A DNA stretch of 64,000 nt from Euglena gracilis. Its lineage: Eukaryota > Euglenida > Euglenophyceae > Euglenales. The notes beneath the pieces were generated by a model that had not been told where the DNA came from, did not search any database, and worked only from the letters and a program-made list of their open reading frames with translations. The translations under genes and the position numbers were made by a program. Below are positions 47,301-59,300 of this stretch, one piece after another. The stretch lies in assembly GCA_039621445.1 (NCBI GenBank), contig CP154956.1:86871598-86935597 (forward strand), in the 5' to 3' direction. Every line of letters starts with the position of its first letter. Positions within the stretch are counted from its first letter, which is position 1.

Positions 47301-50300
47301 AAGAAAACACCTTCCGAAACACCGTGAAAACATTCATTTTTTTGGCATTCCAATCCCCCCCGAAAATGGACAAAGTGAAAGAATGTGGGCAGAGAATAAA
47401 GGAATAAAGAAAACAGTATACATGTGTTGCTTTAGGGGGGTGAGGTTGCTCTTTTTTTGTGTGCTTTTTTGCTTTTTTGCTTGTGCTTTTTCTGCTTCGT
47501 CCCCTTGTCTGAAAACATCTCTTCCAGAAAGTGCACAAAGGGCTGATGTAGCTCTGTAGAAACGCAAATTTCAAACCTCGAGTTTCACCGATCCCCACCG
47601 AAATCAGGAGCTCATCTACCCGCCTTGCTCAAGATTGTCCATTGGGACATTGTTCTTTCTTTCCTCAATTTTCTGATCTCATTCTGTGTGTCCGAGGTAC
47701 TCCCAGTGTCTCCCGCTCATTCTGGAAGATTGCCACGCCTGTTTTTTTTTTTAAACAGTGGCATTTGTGCTGCAGCCAGTCCCAGTTTGAATTTTTTTGT
47801 TGTGAGTTATTCTCGTGGGTGAAATAAACAAAAGCAACACAAGTTCACAACGAGCGGGGAAAACAAGTTCAGGTGTTTGTTTTGTCTGACAAAGTGCATA
47901 CATTTTTTTGTACCCAAGGCCATTCGCAGACCAAGCCTATTCGCAGATTGAACGCTTGATTTTTTGTGAGGCTGCACGACAGAAACAAAAAGGATTTTTC
48001 CAAATTGCATCAAACATTTTTGCCGATATTTGGGTATTCACAAAGGATTGATGCTGCTGGTCCCTCTGGACCAGTAGCAGCATTGCTACTCAGCTTTGCT
48101 TCCTGATGCTTGACGCCGCTTTGAAGTGTTTGTTTTTGTAGAGTTTTTGCCCACCCCACCACCCTGACACAGGTTAATGCTCGGGCTGAGCCTTCCCTCA
48201 AGGCACTTTCCCACCGATACCCATGGCCAGGGGAAATGGCCTAAGGTGAGTTGGTGTGGCCATCGCTGCGGCCTTTTCTGAGCTTGGATTGCAGCTTGGA
48301 TTGCGTCCACGGAGTTGGGCATCCGCAAATTTTCCCAAACTCATTTTTTGTTAGGATTATTTACGTTAGATTAGAAAACAGTTTTGAGATGGGTGAATTG
48401 AGCGTCGGGAGTTCTTTTTTCATCAGCGAAAGCTGCATTGAGAAACGAGGCCAACAGCTTTGAGCCAGACAGAGGTGGTTTGCTTTGAACCAGTGAACCA
48501 GAGGTGATTTGAGCTATCATCAGGAATCTCATTTGGGGGGGGGTTCCCAAGTTGTTGAGTTGTTGATTCGTTAATTATCTGAAAGTTATAGCTTGGATTG
48601 GGCAGGAGGATGCAATTTGCTTTTTTTTGTTTTATCACTGCCTCAATTTTTCGAAAATTTATTACGGCTAACTCCTGGAAATTGCTCTGGTAGAATCACA
48701 CCACAGTTTTTTTTGATTATTTTTTTTAATTTTTTTCTTGTTACAAAATTTCAGCATGCCCCTGGACAATTGATTTTGCCATTATGCAACTCTGCGCACC
48801 GTTTTTTTTTTTGATTTCTTTGTTTTGATGTTTTGGGGGGGGGGTTGAAGAAGGCTGCAAGATACAGTGTGCTAAATTTCTGTATGTGTTTTTGATGAAA
48901 AGTATTTTGTACTCATTTGTATTTTTTTTTGCATTTGTCTGCATTTCTTTGCATTGAACATTTTGCGGCGCATTGTTGCACCCCCCCCCCCCCAAGGGCT
49001 GAATAGGAAACTTTGAAACCCAATGCGTGGGTTGGGTCGACCCCCTCCCCACACCCAACTGCCCCTTACCTTTTTTCCTAAAGCTGCCGATAAATGGTCA
49101 TAATTTCCTTGGCGCCAAAGGAAGTTTTCCCAAGTGTTACAAACTCCCAGGAGGGGGGGTTCAACCCCCCCACCAGGCTTCCTGCACTGCATGTCCCCCC
49201 CCCAGGGATGGATGGGAAACCCTTTTTTTGGTATTCAGGCAGGTGGTAGGGAGTCCAGACCCCCTCCCAGATGTTGGGAGGGGGTGTCCACTTCCCCCCT
49301 CCTTGGCAGGTTCCAAAAAAAATTTCCAGCGGGCGCACCGGAAAATGAGCAAAAAAAGGCCCCTTTTTTCATTTTTGAGCACATTGCCCAACTTTTTTGA
49401 TGTTTTGGTGTTTTCCACATAAGAAAATGTTCAAAAAATTACAAAAATGAGCATTTTGGATTTGGTTTCAAAGAAAAATCAGTGATTTTTCACCAAAATT
49501 CGGTCTGGTTTTCTGGCCCTTTGCCCGTCCACAAGACCAAAAATTTCCTGGTCCGCTTCAGTTTTGAGGTGGGAGGGGGGGGTGTCCGACCCCCCCCCCC
49601 CGCGTTGGGAGGGGTCTGGACCCCCGCCCCCCTCCCTCTGGCTTGAGCAGCCGAATGCATCCACTTTTAGCGTAGCCATCGCAGCAGCCAGCTCCACTGA
49701 TGCCAACCCCTTTCATGACATGAACAGTTTATTTGCATGCCGTTTCCCCCTCCGCAGGCAGCGCAGCCGTTTGGGATGCCAGGCGTGGATGGCAGCAACC
49801 CCTATGGGCCGGGGTATGACGTCCAGGCGGCTTGGGCAGCCTATTACCAGTGCTCAGGGCACATCCCTCCGTTGGCGTGTGTTAAACCTCTGTTTTGATT
49901 GCCAATGTATTTTTTAAAAAAAAATTCCAGGTCTGTTAAGCCACAATGCGGGATGGTTATTGCTACGCAGAGTGGGTGGATTTGTCCATCATGTCCAGAA
50001 CATGAAAATGTGGAGGAGTTTCAAGATCTTGTGTCAGAAACACAATCACTCAGTCACCGGCCGGTCCCCGTCCCAGGGGTGGGTGACTAGCTTTTTTCAG
50101 AGTGATTGATTTGATTGGCCCGGACCCCTCCCCACTGGGGGGGTCGGCAAAACACCACCATAGTGACCCGTCGCCGAGGACGCCAGAATTTTTTTGGCTT
50201 TTCCCCACGTTTGAGGAGGTTAAGTTTCCCTTGGATTCCAGAGTGGGCGGTGGGGGTGACTAATTGTTTTCCAGAAAAAAGTGAGTGACTGGGGTTTGGA

Positions 50301-53300
50301 AGAGTGGAAGTGACCCCCCCACCGGGGGGGGGGGGGTCGGTATAGAAATGTCTGGTCGGAAGTAGTTTGATGCGTGTTTTATGATTTATGCAAAAAATGA
50401 ACATAAAATCATTCCTGATTGCATGTATTCTGGGCCGCATATCCGGGTGGGGGGAATGCTGGAGTTCCCTTCCCAGGGGTCCCTGTTGCCATTACATGGC
50501 CGCCTACCCGGCGTATTATGCCAGTTTGTACGGCGCGGCAACGACGGGGGCAGCCGCGGCCCCAATGGCAGATGGGCAGCAAGGGACCCCGGCCCTCAGG
50601 AGCTCAGCTGACAATCACAATCGTCTCATTTTAACACCAACCCCAATAGGTTCATTTTACACTGCGTGACTCTTACCTGCCGAGGGGGGGTGGGTTTTCG
50701 AGTGTCCGGTATTCCCCCCTGGTCGGGGGCTGTGGGTGAGTTAGAAAAGAAGGGTCTTTTTTGGCACCTGGTCGTATCACCACCCACTGGTCTGGGGCAG
50801 GATTCGATAAGGGAGGTGCGCGGGGTTTACGCACCAATTTTCGGACCCAAAAATTTTTCCGACGCCTTTGGCGCTGGGTGTATTGGACTCATTTTGGGAC
50901 CCATATAGGAGGTCCCCCCCCCCCCAAAACCCTCCAAAACCCCATTTTTTTTTCACACCTTCCAAAATTTCAACATTTTCTCAAAATTTTGATTTTGAGA
51001 GGCTTTTGAAGCAAAAAAAATGCCATTGAAAATCCCAAAAAAAATCCAAGAGAAAAAATGCCAGTAAAATTTGACTGTGCCAAAATTTGGTCCATTTTTT
51101 TTAAGCTTCGTTTTTTTCACTCCTCCTAAAAACTACCACTTTTGAAACCTGAAATTTTTGAGATGTTTTTTTTGTGAAAAAACTGTGGTTTTCCATCAAA
51201 AAAAATTCATGTATTTTGGGTTCATTTTTCCAAAACAAAACTTTTCCCTGGCCAACATCCCCGTTTTACCAAAATTGGTGAAAATGCTGTGGTTGGTGGG
51301 GGAGGTCGACCCCCCCCACCTGGCGTTCCCGTTCTGCCCTGCCCCCGAGTGGGTTTTTGGTTGACCTCAGAAGTATGAAGGTTTTTTTGGCGCCTGGTCG
51401 TTTGACCACCCACTGGTTGAAGGTTGCAGGTCAGGGTGTGGTTGTAGTCACCTGGTGGGCAAGGTGGGGGGGGGGGTTAGTAACCCCTCCCCCAAAAACC
51501 CCACGGGCTTAAATTTACGGCCCGAATATAAAGCTGAAGGCAGTGAAATTTCGTTGAGGTCTCCCCAAAACAGTTTTCAATCCCCCCGAGGGTTTTGAAA
51601 TCCTGCCCAAATATGAAGCCAGGGGGTTTTATACTTGGGGGGCTTTACACCTCCATTTTTCTGCCAGAGATCAGTACCATCAGTTTCCGATTATTTGCGT
51701 GCAGGCAACGTTGCATTGCGTGGCATGCACAGTTTCTGTGGCATGCCAGGTTATCTGGCGCAATCTGGTGCATTTTTTTGTTAATCAATTTCAAGAACAC
51801 CGAAAGAAAGCTCGACTCCTCCATTGGTGAGTACCCCGCCGGCAGCGTTGCACCTGGCGCCCCCGCCGCAGATGGTTCCCAGAACGGGGCCTCCAGCACA
51901 GGTACGGTGTTAGAGCTATTTGGTGGTGGTGGTGGTGTTCTGCATTCACCAACTCAAGGTCGCTCTTGATTTTGGGCATCCTGCTACCGTTTTGTAAGGG
52001 GATCAGGCTTCTTTTAATGAAAGTTCCCACCCCTTGGGGGGGGGGTACTATGGGAGGCAAAATTTCCTTTGCGCTTTTGGCGCCAAGGAATTTTTTTTGA
52101 ACGGGTGCCATGGTGGGGATGGTGGGGGGGTCCGACCCCCCCCCCACCAGGCTTTCCTGTACAGCCCTGCACACCACGCTGCCCGGCCCTGCTTGGGTTG
52201 GTGGGGGCAAAAGTTAACCTGCTTTGTGTTCCTTTTAATGAAAAAAATCTGACAGTGTTTTTGTTTTCTCACAGTCCCAGGGTGGCCAGCAGGGTACAGC
52301 TACTCCGGGCAGCCCTCCACCGCGGTGGTGAGCTACGATCCAACTGCTGCGGCCGCCGCGGCCGCCGCCGCCGCCGCGGCCGGCGGTACCCCGCCCCCTG
52401 CGGCTCCGTACCCGGGGTACAGCGCCGCACCAATGGCCGGCTATCCAGGATACGCCGGGTATCCACCCCCAAAAAGGTTGCCCCGCGTTTGATTTCCTCA
52501 TTCCTCCTGCCTTGCATTTTCTTTTAAAGCTGTTGTACATCATTGGGTTTCGGGAAGCAAATTGCTTTGGAAGGAAAAATTGATATCCGCAGTATGTCAC
52601 GATTTTTCTGCAACTTTCTGCAATTTTTGTATTTTTCCTCCAGCAGCTTGAAATGGAAGATTCGATGAGTTCTGGTCATCCTCGAATGATTCACAAGGGA
52701 ACACGAGCGCTTTTTTTTCAGTGCTTATTTTGCAAAATATTGAAAAAAAATTGTCACCTGACCTTTGCCTTGCCATATGGCATTTGTTTGTTCATTTTGG
52801 CAAAATTTGCGTGGGTTTGGCTTTTTTAATTTCTTTTCCAGTTCTGCTGGCAACTGATTTCAATTGGAAAAATTCTGCCTTCTGAACGAGATTTTCACTT
52901 GGTGCTAACTTTTTTGTTAAATTCTTGTCAGTTTCGATTATGTGACCAACAAATTCATTTTTTTTTGAATCAGGATTGTTCCCAAAGTTTCAAAAAACTG
53001 TTCTTTCTTTGTTTGTTTTTTGGGTAAAAAATGTGGATGACGGGCACAACGCATACATGTTTCAAAAATCAAAAAAAATCAAGAGGAGGTCAATTCCTTT
53101 CTTAGTCTCCTCCACAAGAAATGTTTGCATTCCAATATGAATTTTCCGCAATTTCCACGAGTTCCGCGATTTTCCGGCACCTTTCGAAGTCCTCCAACAT
53201 CAAGCCTCCCTTTTTCTTGCATTTTTTTTGCAAATCACAAACGTTGAATGGTTCTGCACTCAGTTTTTCTGCTCCTAGCAGACTATTTACTCGGCTTGTC

Positions 53301-56300
53301 TTACGACATAATTGTGTTTGCATATGCCCCCCCCCTCCGGTGGCAACCTTCTTCAAACAACCACCGCCACCGTCCCCCCAGGGTACCCAGACCCGTATAA
53401 CTCCACCCAGGCACCAGGTTACCCGCCTTCAGGATACAAACATGGCTTCCCACAGGATATGGAGGAGCCTCAGGTGACCATTCTCCTCTACAGGACCTCA
53501 AAAAGTCTTTCGTTTGTGTGCCTATGAAAAGGATTACAGACGATAAAGTGACAATCAACCCCAAAACCTTACAAAATCCGCATCACAGAAAAGTACCCCA
53601 AAAATCAGACCCACCCCCCAAAGGAGTTCCCAAAATAGGACCCCCCCTTGCCAATTTTCAGCAAAAATCCGAAAAATCCCCCCCCCTGTCAAATAAGACC
53701 CTCCTCAGGATTTTCGGGAAAAGCCAGTGCATTTTAATTGCCATATCATATGCCCCAAGGGGAGCCATAGCCATAGGAGTCAACCAGAGCCCGAATTTGT
53801 GGATCAGATCAGTTGATTTGATATTTAATTGCAATGATAATTTTATTTTTTAGTTAATGCATTTTTTTTCTTTTTCCTCTCCATTAGAATGCATGTGTTT
53901 TATTACATCGTAAGATGGATTTATAGCATCTCCAGTGTTAGCATTGTTAGCATTTCATCTTGATTTTAACAATGGTACGAATTGGGTGCAATTATTAGAC
54001 AAAGCTCTCTCTATACTCAATATCTAAAAAATAAAATATCAAAAAAAAGATAATTATAAAAAGCGCAGTGTTTGAGTAACCAACAAACAGAAACACAATG
54101 GCCACAACATCAAATACTCAAGAGTTATTTTATGCAGTAAGCCGTCATACTACCTCCACTCATTTCCCGCGGATTTCCTGCCTGACACAGCGGAGAGTGT
54201 CATTGCTCTTTACAGGGATTTGTGCTTATCCTGAAATGGATAACTACGGATAACTACGGATAACTACGGATAAGCCCGAAACCCCCAAATACGGATAAAA
54301 ACGGATAACTACGGATAACTACGGATGAGCCAAAATGTCCAAATAAGGATAACTACAGATAACTACGTTGTTCTGTACATAGCCACAGAGACATTGGGCC
54401 TTTCTGGGCTCAACGTGACCCCCCCCCTTTCTGAGGCTGTTTTTCTTTATGTCTGTTTTCCTGTCTCTAGTGTAGTGATTGAACGGTTTTTCAAGCAGCC
54501 CTTTTCTTCAGCTTTTTTTCGCAACAATTTTCCATTTGGCGGCGTGCATCCTGTAAAAAGATGGGCTTCTTTCAGTTTGGCCGGTGTCATTGATGTTAAA
54601 AACCGACAGAAGATGTCGTCTAACCTCCGGCAGGCAGCCGTTGGCATGTTCTGCAACGGTGCTTGTGAAGAATGGTGGATGAAAGATTAAAAAACCCACA
54701 CCGGACATTGTCGTTTCCATCTGCCTTGGATGCTTGTCGTTTTCTGTTTAGATTGTCATATTTCACGAATTTTTAGGCATTCCTGAGGTTTATGATGATC
54801 AACTCTCTTCATCCTTTCAATTGCAGCCATTTCTAGATGGATATCCCCTGCCAGGAAGGGTATTTTAGCAAATAAGGATAACTACGGATAACTACGGATA
54901 ACTACGGATAACTACGGATAACTACGGATAAGAATTTGACCCCCCAAAAAAGGATAAGCACAAATCCCTGCTCTTTACGACAAATGAGACAAAATAGCAG
55001 TAGATGGCATCAAATATAATGACAAGTTTGCATGGTTAGGAATTTTGCTTTGATTTCTTCCCTGCTGCTTCTTTTGAAGATAGCACCAAACGTTTTGGAG
55101 GATCTTTTCTCCTCAAGACCTTGAACATAAACAAATAAATGCATCTTGTTCAGTGGGAAATTGAGTTAGGTCCAGATCCATTACAGTCCTTCCGGAACGT
55201 CGTCTTTTAATATGGCTAAAAGAAATCAATTTTTGGAGAAAAAAAATTGATTAAATGCCTATTTGGAACAAAAGAATAGCTGCTTTCCTCGGCCTGTCTT
55301 ATCCGACAATGGAAGTTGGTCACACCTTGCAGAATATGTTCTTCCCCTCCAAAAGTCAGGCCCCAATTCTCATACTACCCCCCCCCCCCTAGTCGTATGA
55401 CCACCCCTCATTTATGACCACCCCCCGGTCACAGGTTGCAGGTCATGGGGGTGTTATGACCCCCCCCCCGGTCACAGGTTGCAGGAACCCGGTCATACGA
55501 CTAGGGGGGGGGGGTAAGGAGGCAATACAACCACAACCCACGGGGTTGGAAATACAATGTGCGGAGCGGTGGTTGTGAGGACCCAACCCGCTCTATCCAG
55601 GAACACCCCCCCCTCTGCCCCTTGGTGACACTTGAAACCACGTTTGCACATCGTAGTGCAGGGCTGGAGGATTTTTCTTCCAGCGGGGGGGGGGCTCCTG
55701 GATCCCCCCTACCCCCACCCCCTAAGACGGAAAGCAGGGTCTTCTGGCTGGTTGCCGAATTCCCAGCTGGTGGATCCCGCCCCCTCCGGGGTTCTCAACG
55801 CTCGGGATGGATGACAGCTGAGGGCGGTGCTCGGAACTCCTTCTGCCGCTGCCCTGCTTCTCTGATGACGGGACAGCAGGTGGTTGCATGATTGCGCTGT
55901 GACGTGGCTGTCAACCGGTTTCGCTGGGCAGAGGACGAGGACCAAGCTTTCTGGCAGGCCATTGGCAGGAGGGATTACAACTGCTGATTGACAATTGCCG
56001 AACGTGTTGAACCAGATCCTGGAGAAATCGGTATTGGGATTTCCAGTGGGCGTGGCTCTCGATCTCATTTTCTGCTCTGAGATCTTATGTTTTAATGTTG
56101 AAGTGGGTACTGGGGTTTCCAGTGGGCGTGTCTCTTGAGCCCATCTTCTGCTCGAGACTTTGTGTTTAAAGTTGTCAGCTTGTGTTCCGACACCAACAAA
56201 AATAGTGCAGAGGCAATCTTTCCTAAAGCGTTTACAAATCCCATGCAGCATGGGCCGCAGCGGGAGGTCATGGGCGGCGTTGGAGGTGAATTTGAAGTGG

Positions 56301-59300
56301 AAGAATTGACAGTGAGGGGGATTGGTGCGTCGGTGAGGAGTTCAATGAGAAGCAGGGGCATTGGAGACTGCCCGTTTTGGCTGAGTGAAATTGGGGGTTG
56401 CAAGTGGTGGATGAGATCGCACAGGTGGTCTTTGGGGAACTTGGAGGTGGCGTGCATGGCAGTGTCAGGGGTTCTCTTTCCACTGCTTCAGCCAGCTCTC
56501 CACAAAGTGTCTTTTGTACAAAGTGTCTCTTGTCATTCTTCTCATTGGTGTCAACAGTGGGGAGGTCGTGGCGATGCAGCGCATATCAGGAACAGTAGTT
56601 CCACCCATGTGGCCACAGAGAGTTGATCATGTCGACCCAATGCCCCTCACGGGGCTTGACCACTGTGCGTAGTTGATGAACGCTGACGGTCTGACGCTGC
56701 CCAGGACGGATAAATTGGTCAGCGGCATGCCTTCCAGCGGAAGTGCGATGAAGCTGAAAGGAGAGTCATCGAGGGCAGATTTGCACTCAGCCTGAGATTG
56801 TTGCCCAGAATCAGGCCGCTCGGTTCTGTTGGTCATTTCCAACCATATCGATGCCGCCTGCACAGTTCGGAGCGGGCAGCGCCCAGGACGTTTTGCAGGG
56901 GTTTGAATGGCCTTTTGGGCCATTTTTTCCAGAAGGGGGGGGTTTCCTCCTCATCGCATGTAGCACTGTCTCATCAATGTCCGGTGGGCCGTATTTGTTT
57001 GCGCTAAAACGGTTTTGTCTCCGGATCCTCCCAGCAACGGCCACAGGCACTGCCGCTGAGTGCGGGCATTGCGAGGCGCATACACAAAGGGATGAAATGG
57101 ATGAATCTATTTTTTTTAGTTTTGAAAAAGGACAAAACAGCAATGGCAAAAATTCTAATGGTATCAATGAATGTAAACACATGCACATATATGTGTAAAT
57201 ATACAAGGATGGATATTGATATTGGGTTTGGGGCGGGGTCACAATATCCCCCGATATATTGACCTCCCCCGATATTTGCAATAAATCCGATACAAAATGG
57301 AGATGAAAAAAATGGCCAGGTGCACATGTTGTGCCTCCCCATGGATTCTCTACCCAACACAGAGGTGCAGGAATCTTGATCCCAGAAACTGAATTGCATG
57401 CCCACCTCGGCCTTCTGACGGCGCTTCCGCCATACCTCCTCACACCACACGGTCTCCACAGCGGCGTGCTCTGGATGCATGGTTCATCGGAAGCAAGGTG
57501 GAGCAATTGCTTTTTGTTCAAGGAGGGTGTATTGTAATTTTCCCACAATTTTGGTGCTCTGGCAAACACAATGTTACCGCCCCTTATTTGCCCCCCCCAA
57601 TTGGTTAATTGGCGTCTGGAAAAAAAAAGAAAAGCCAATTTTGGAGCCTGGCCATTAGCCAAATGGGGGGGGATGAGGGTGTATCACAGATGGGGTCGTC
57701 CACTGTTTTCACAAAATAGAAGGAACGGAGTGCAGCAAAAAACATCGCACGTGTCCACATGGTGCCCTTCTTTGTGCAACAGCCAGGTCTGGGCCTCGCA
57801 CGAATCGCTTCCGGTACACGGCGCCCTGGGTGAAGATTTAAAAAGCTGAAAGAGTCCAGTACAAACACTGGTTTTGCACAATAGCATCCCTTCACCCAAT
57901 GCAAACAAGCAAAGAAAGCACTCGTGCAGAGAAGAGAAGCTTCCTTCAACTGCTGCCCCGTGACAGCCTCCAGGCCAGTGTCACCGCAAACTGACCCAAA
58001 GGGGACCTTGCCGCAGGCTTCATCGCCCATAACTGCAGGAAGGCCTCTGGAGCTGCTTTGCTGTTCCTACAAATGAATGAACACCAGAGAACTGTCAGAA
58101 AACACTCATACCTCCACGCCTAACGAATTCACCTAAATCCTGTGCAATGTCCATGCCACTGACCGTGATGGAACGCCGTCGAAACATTGCCGTGTAATAA
58201 AGTTGAGCTAAAAATTTGCATTGAGTTGAAAATCGCATCGGATTGTGGCGATTCGTGGCAACCACAACAGGCTCACACTGCGGCAGTGCTTTCTCCATGG
58301 TATCTCTTTGTCTGCTTATGGTGCCCATGACGCTCAAACGTCCCCAAGTTCAGGGCAACGCTTCCAAGCGTCCACCACCAAGCACCTGTCGGGGGCAGGG
58401 AAATCAAAAAAGGAATGTTCATCACTTAGTGCTGCCGGCACACACCAATTGCTTGGGCTCTTTCCCCAAAGCGCCCTGGGCATTCGGGAATTCTGTCACT
58501 CCCTCGGGGGTGGAGGCATGTTTTTCCAAGCATCTTTTCACCAACTCAACGGCATTTGACACAACAGGGATGAGCTTCTCAAAATCTTTCAACACCTATA
58601 ACACAGACGAACAACAGACGAACAACACAACGGAGAAATTTCCAAACCAGTTGCAGAGAATGGGCAGCACATCAGGCGCAAAATATCCCCTCCAATGAAA
58701 GGGAGTGTAACACATCCGTCAGGCAAGTAGCATCATCCACATCCACAACTTCCTCATCAGTACCCTCATCATTCTTCGCTTGTGTCCTCAAACAAGCGGC
58801 CAGCCTTTTGAAATGCAGATGCATTGTCAGCCATGACACAAAAAGCAAACACTTCCTCCTAAGCCAATGCAGAAATAATTTCCCGCAAATTGTCGGCCAC
58901 CTGACAATAAAAGTTGATGGTAAAAAGTTCGGTGCATTTCAGAAACTGTTCAGCAGTCAGATTCGGAGCTCGGATGGACCGATAGAAATATGATGTGCTT
59001 TGGAACCCAGTGCATACGTTCAAGTTTCAGAGTACCCCCATCCAGGCAAGGACAGCCACCGGATCCCACCGGATCCCACCGGATCCCACCGGATCCCACC
59101 GGATCTCACCAGGGATTTCTTGACCATTTGACTAGTGGGTTCCCACCGGATCCCACCGGATCCCACCGGATCCCACTGGATCCCACCGGAGATTTTTTTT
59201 CCATGCACACATTTTTCTTCTTGGATTCATGGCCCGCGTGAGGAGAATCATTTCCGAATGTGCAATTTTCACAAATTTCCACCAGTACCCCATCTGTAAT

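Noticed and set aside
55905-55975. Plus-strand RFRWAEDEDQAFWQAI, resembling a Myb/SANT start
   Set aside because: Only about 25 codons, closed by stops on both sides, with no neighbouring exon.
57684-58030. A Cys-rich minus-strand ORF as a separate gene
   Set aside because: It lies within hAT element B; a different frame of the same DNA fits the decayed transposase better.
59020-59208. Repeat protein with a (Trp-Asp-Pro-Val-Gly-Ser-Gly-Gly-Ile-Arg) period
   Set aside because: It is the minus-strand reading of the CCGGATCCCA array inside element C; the 10-bp unit gives a 10-residue period automatically.
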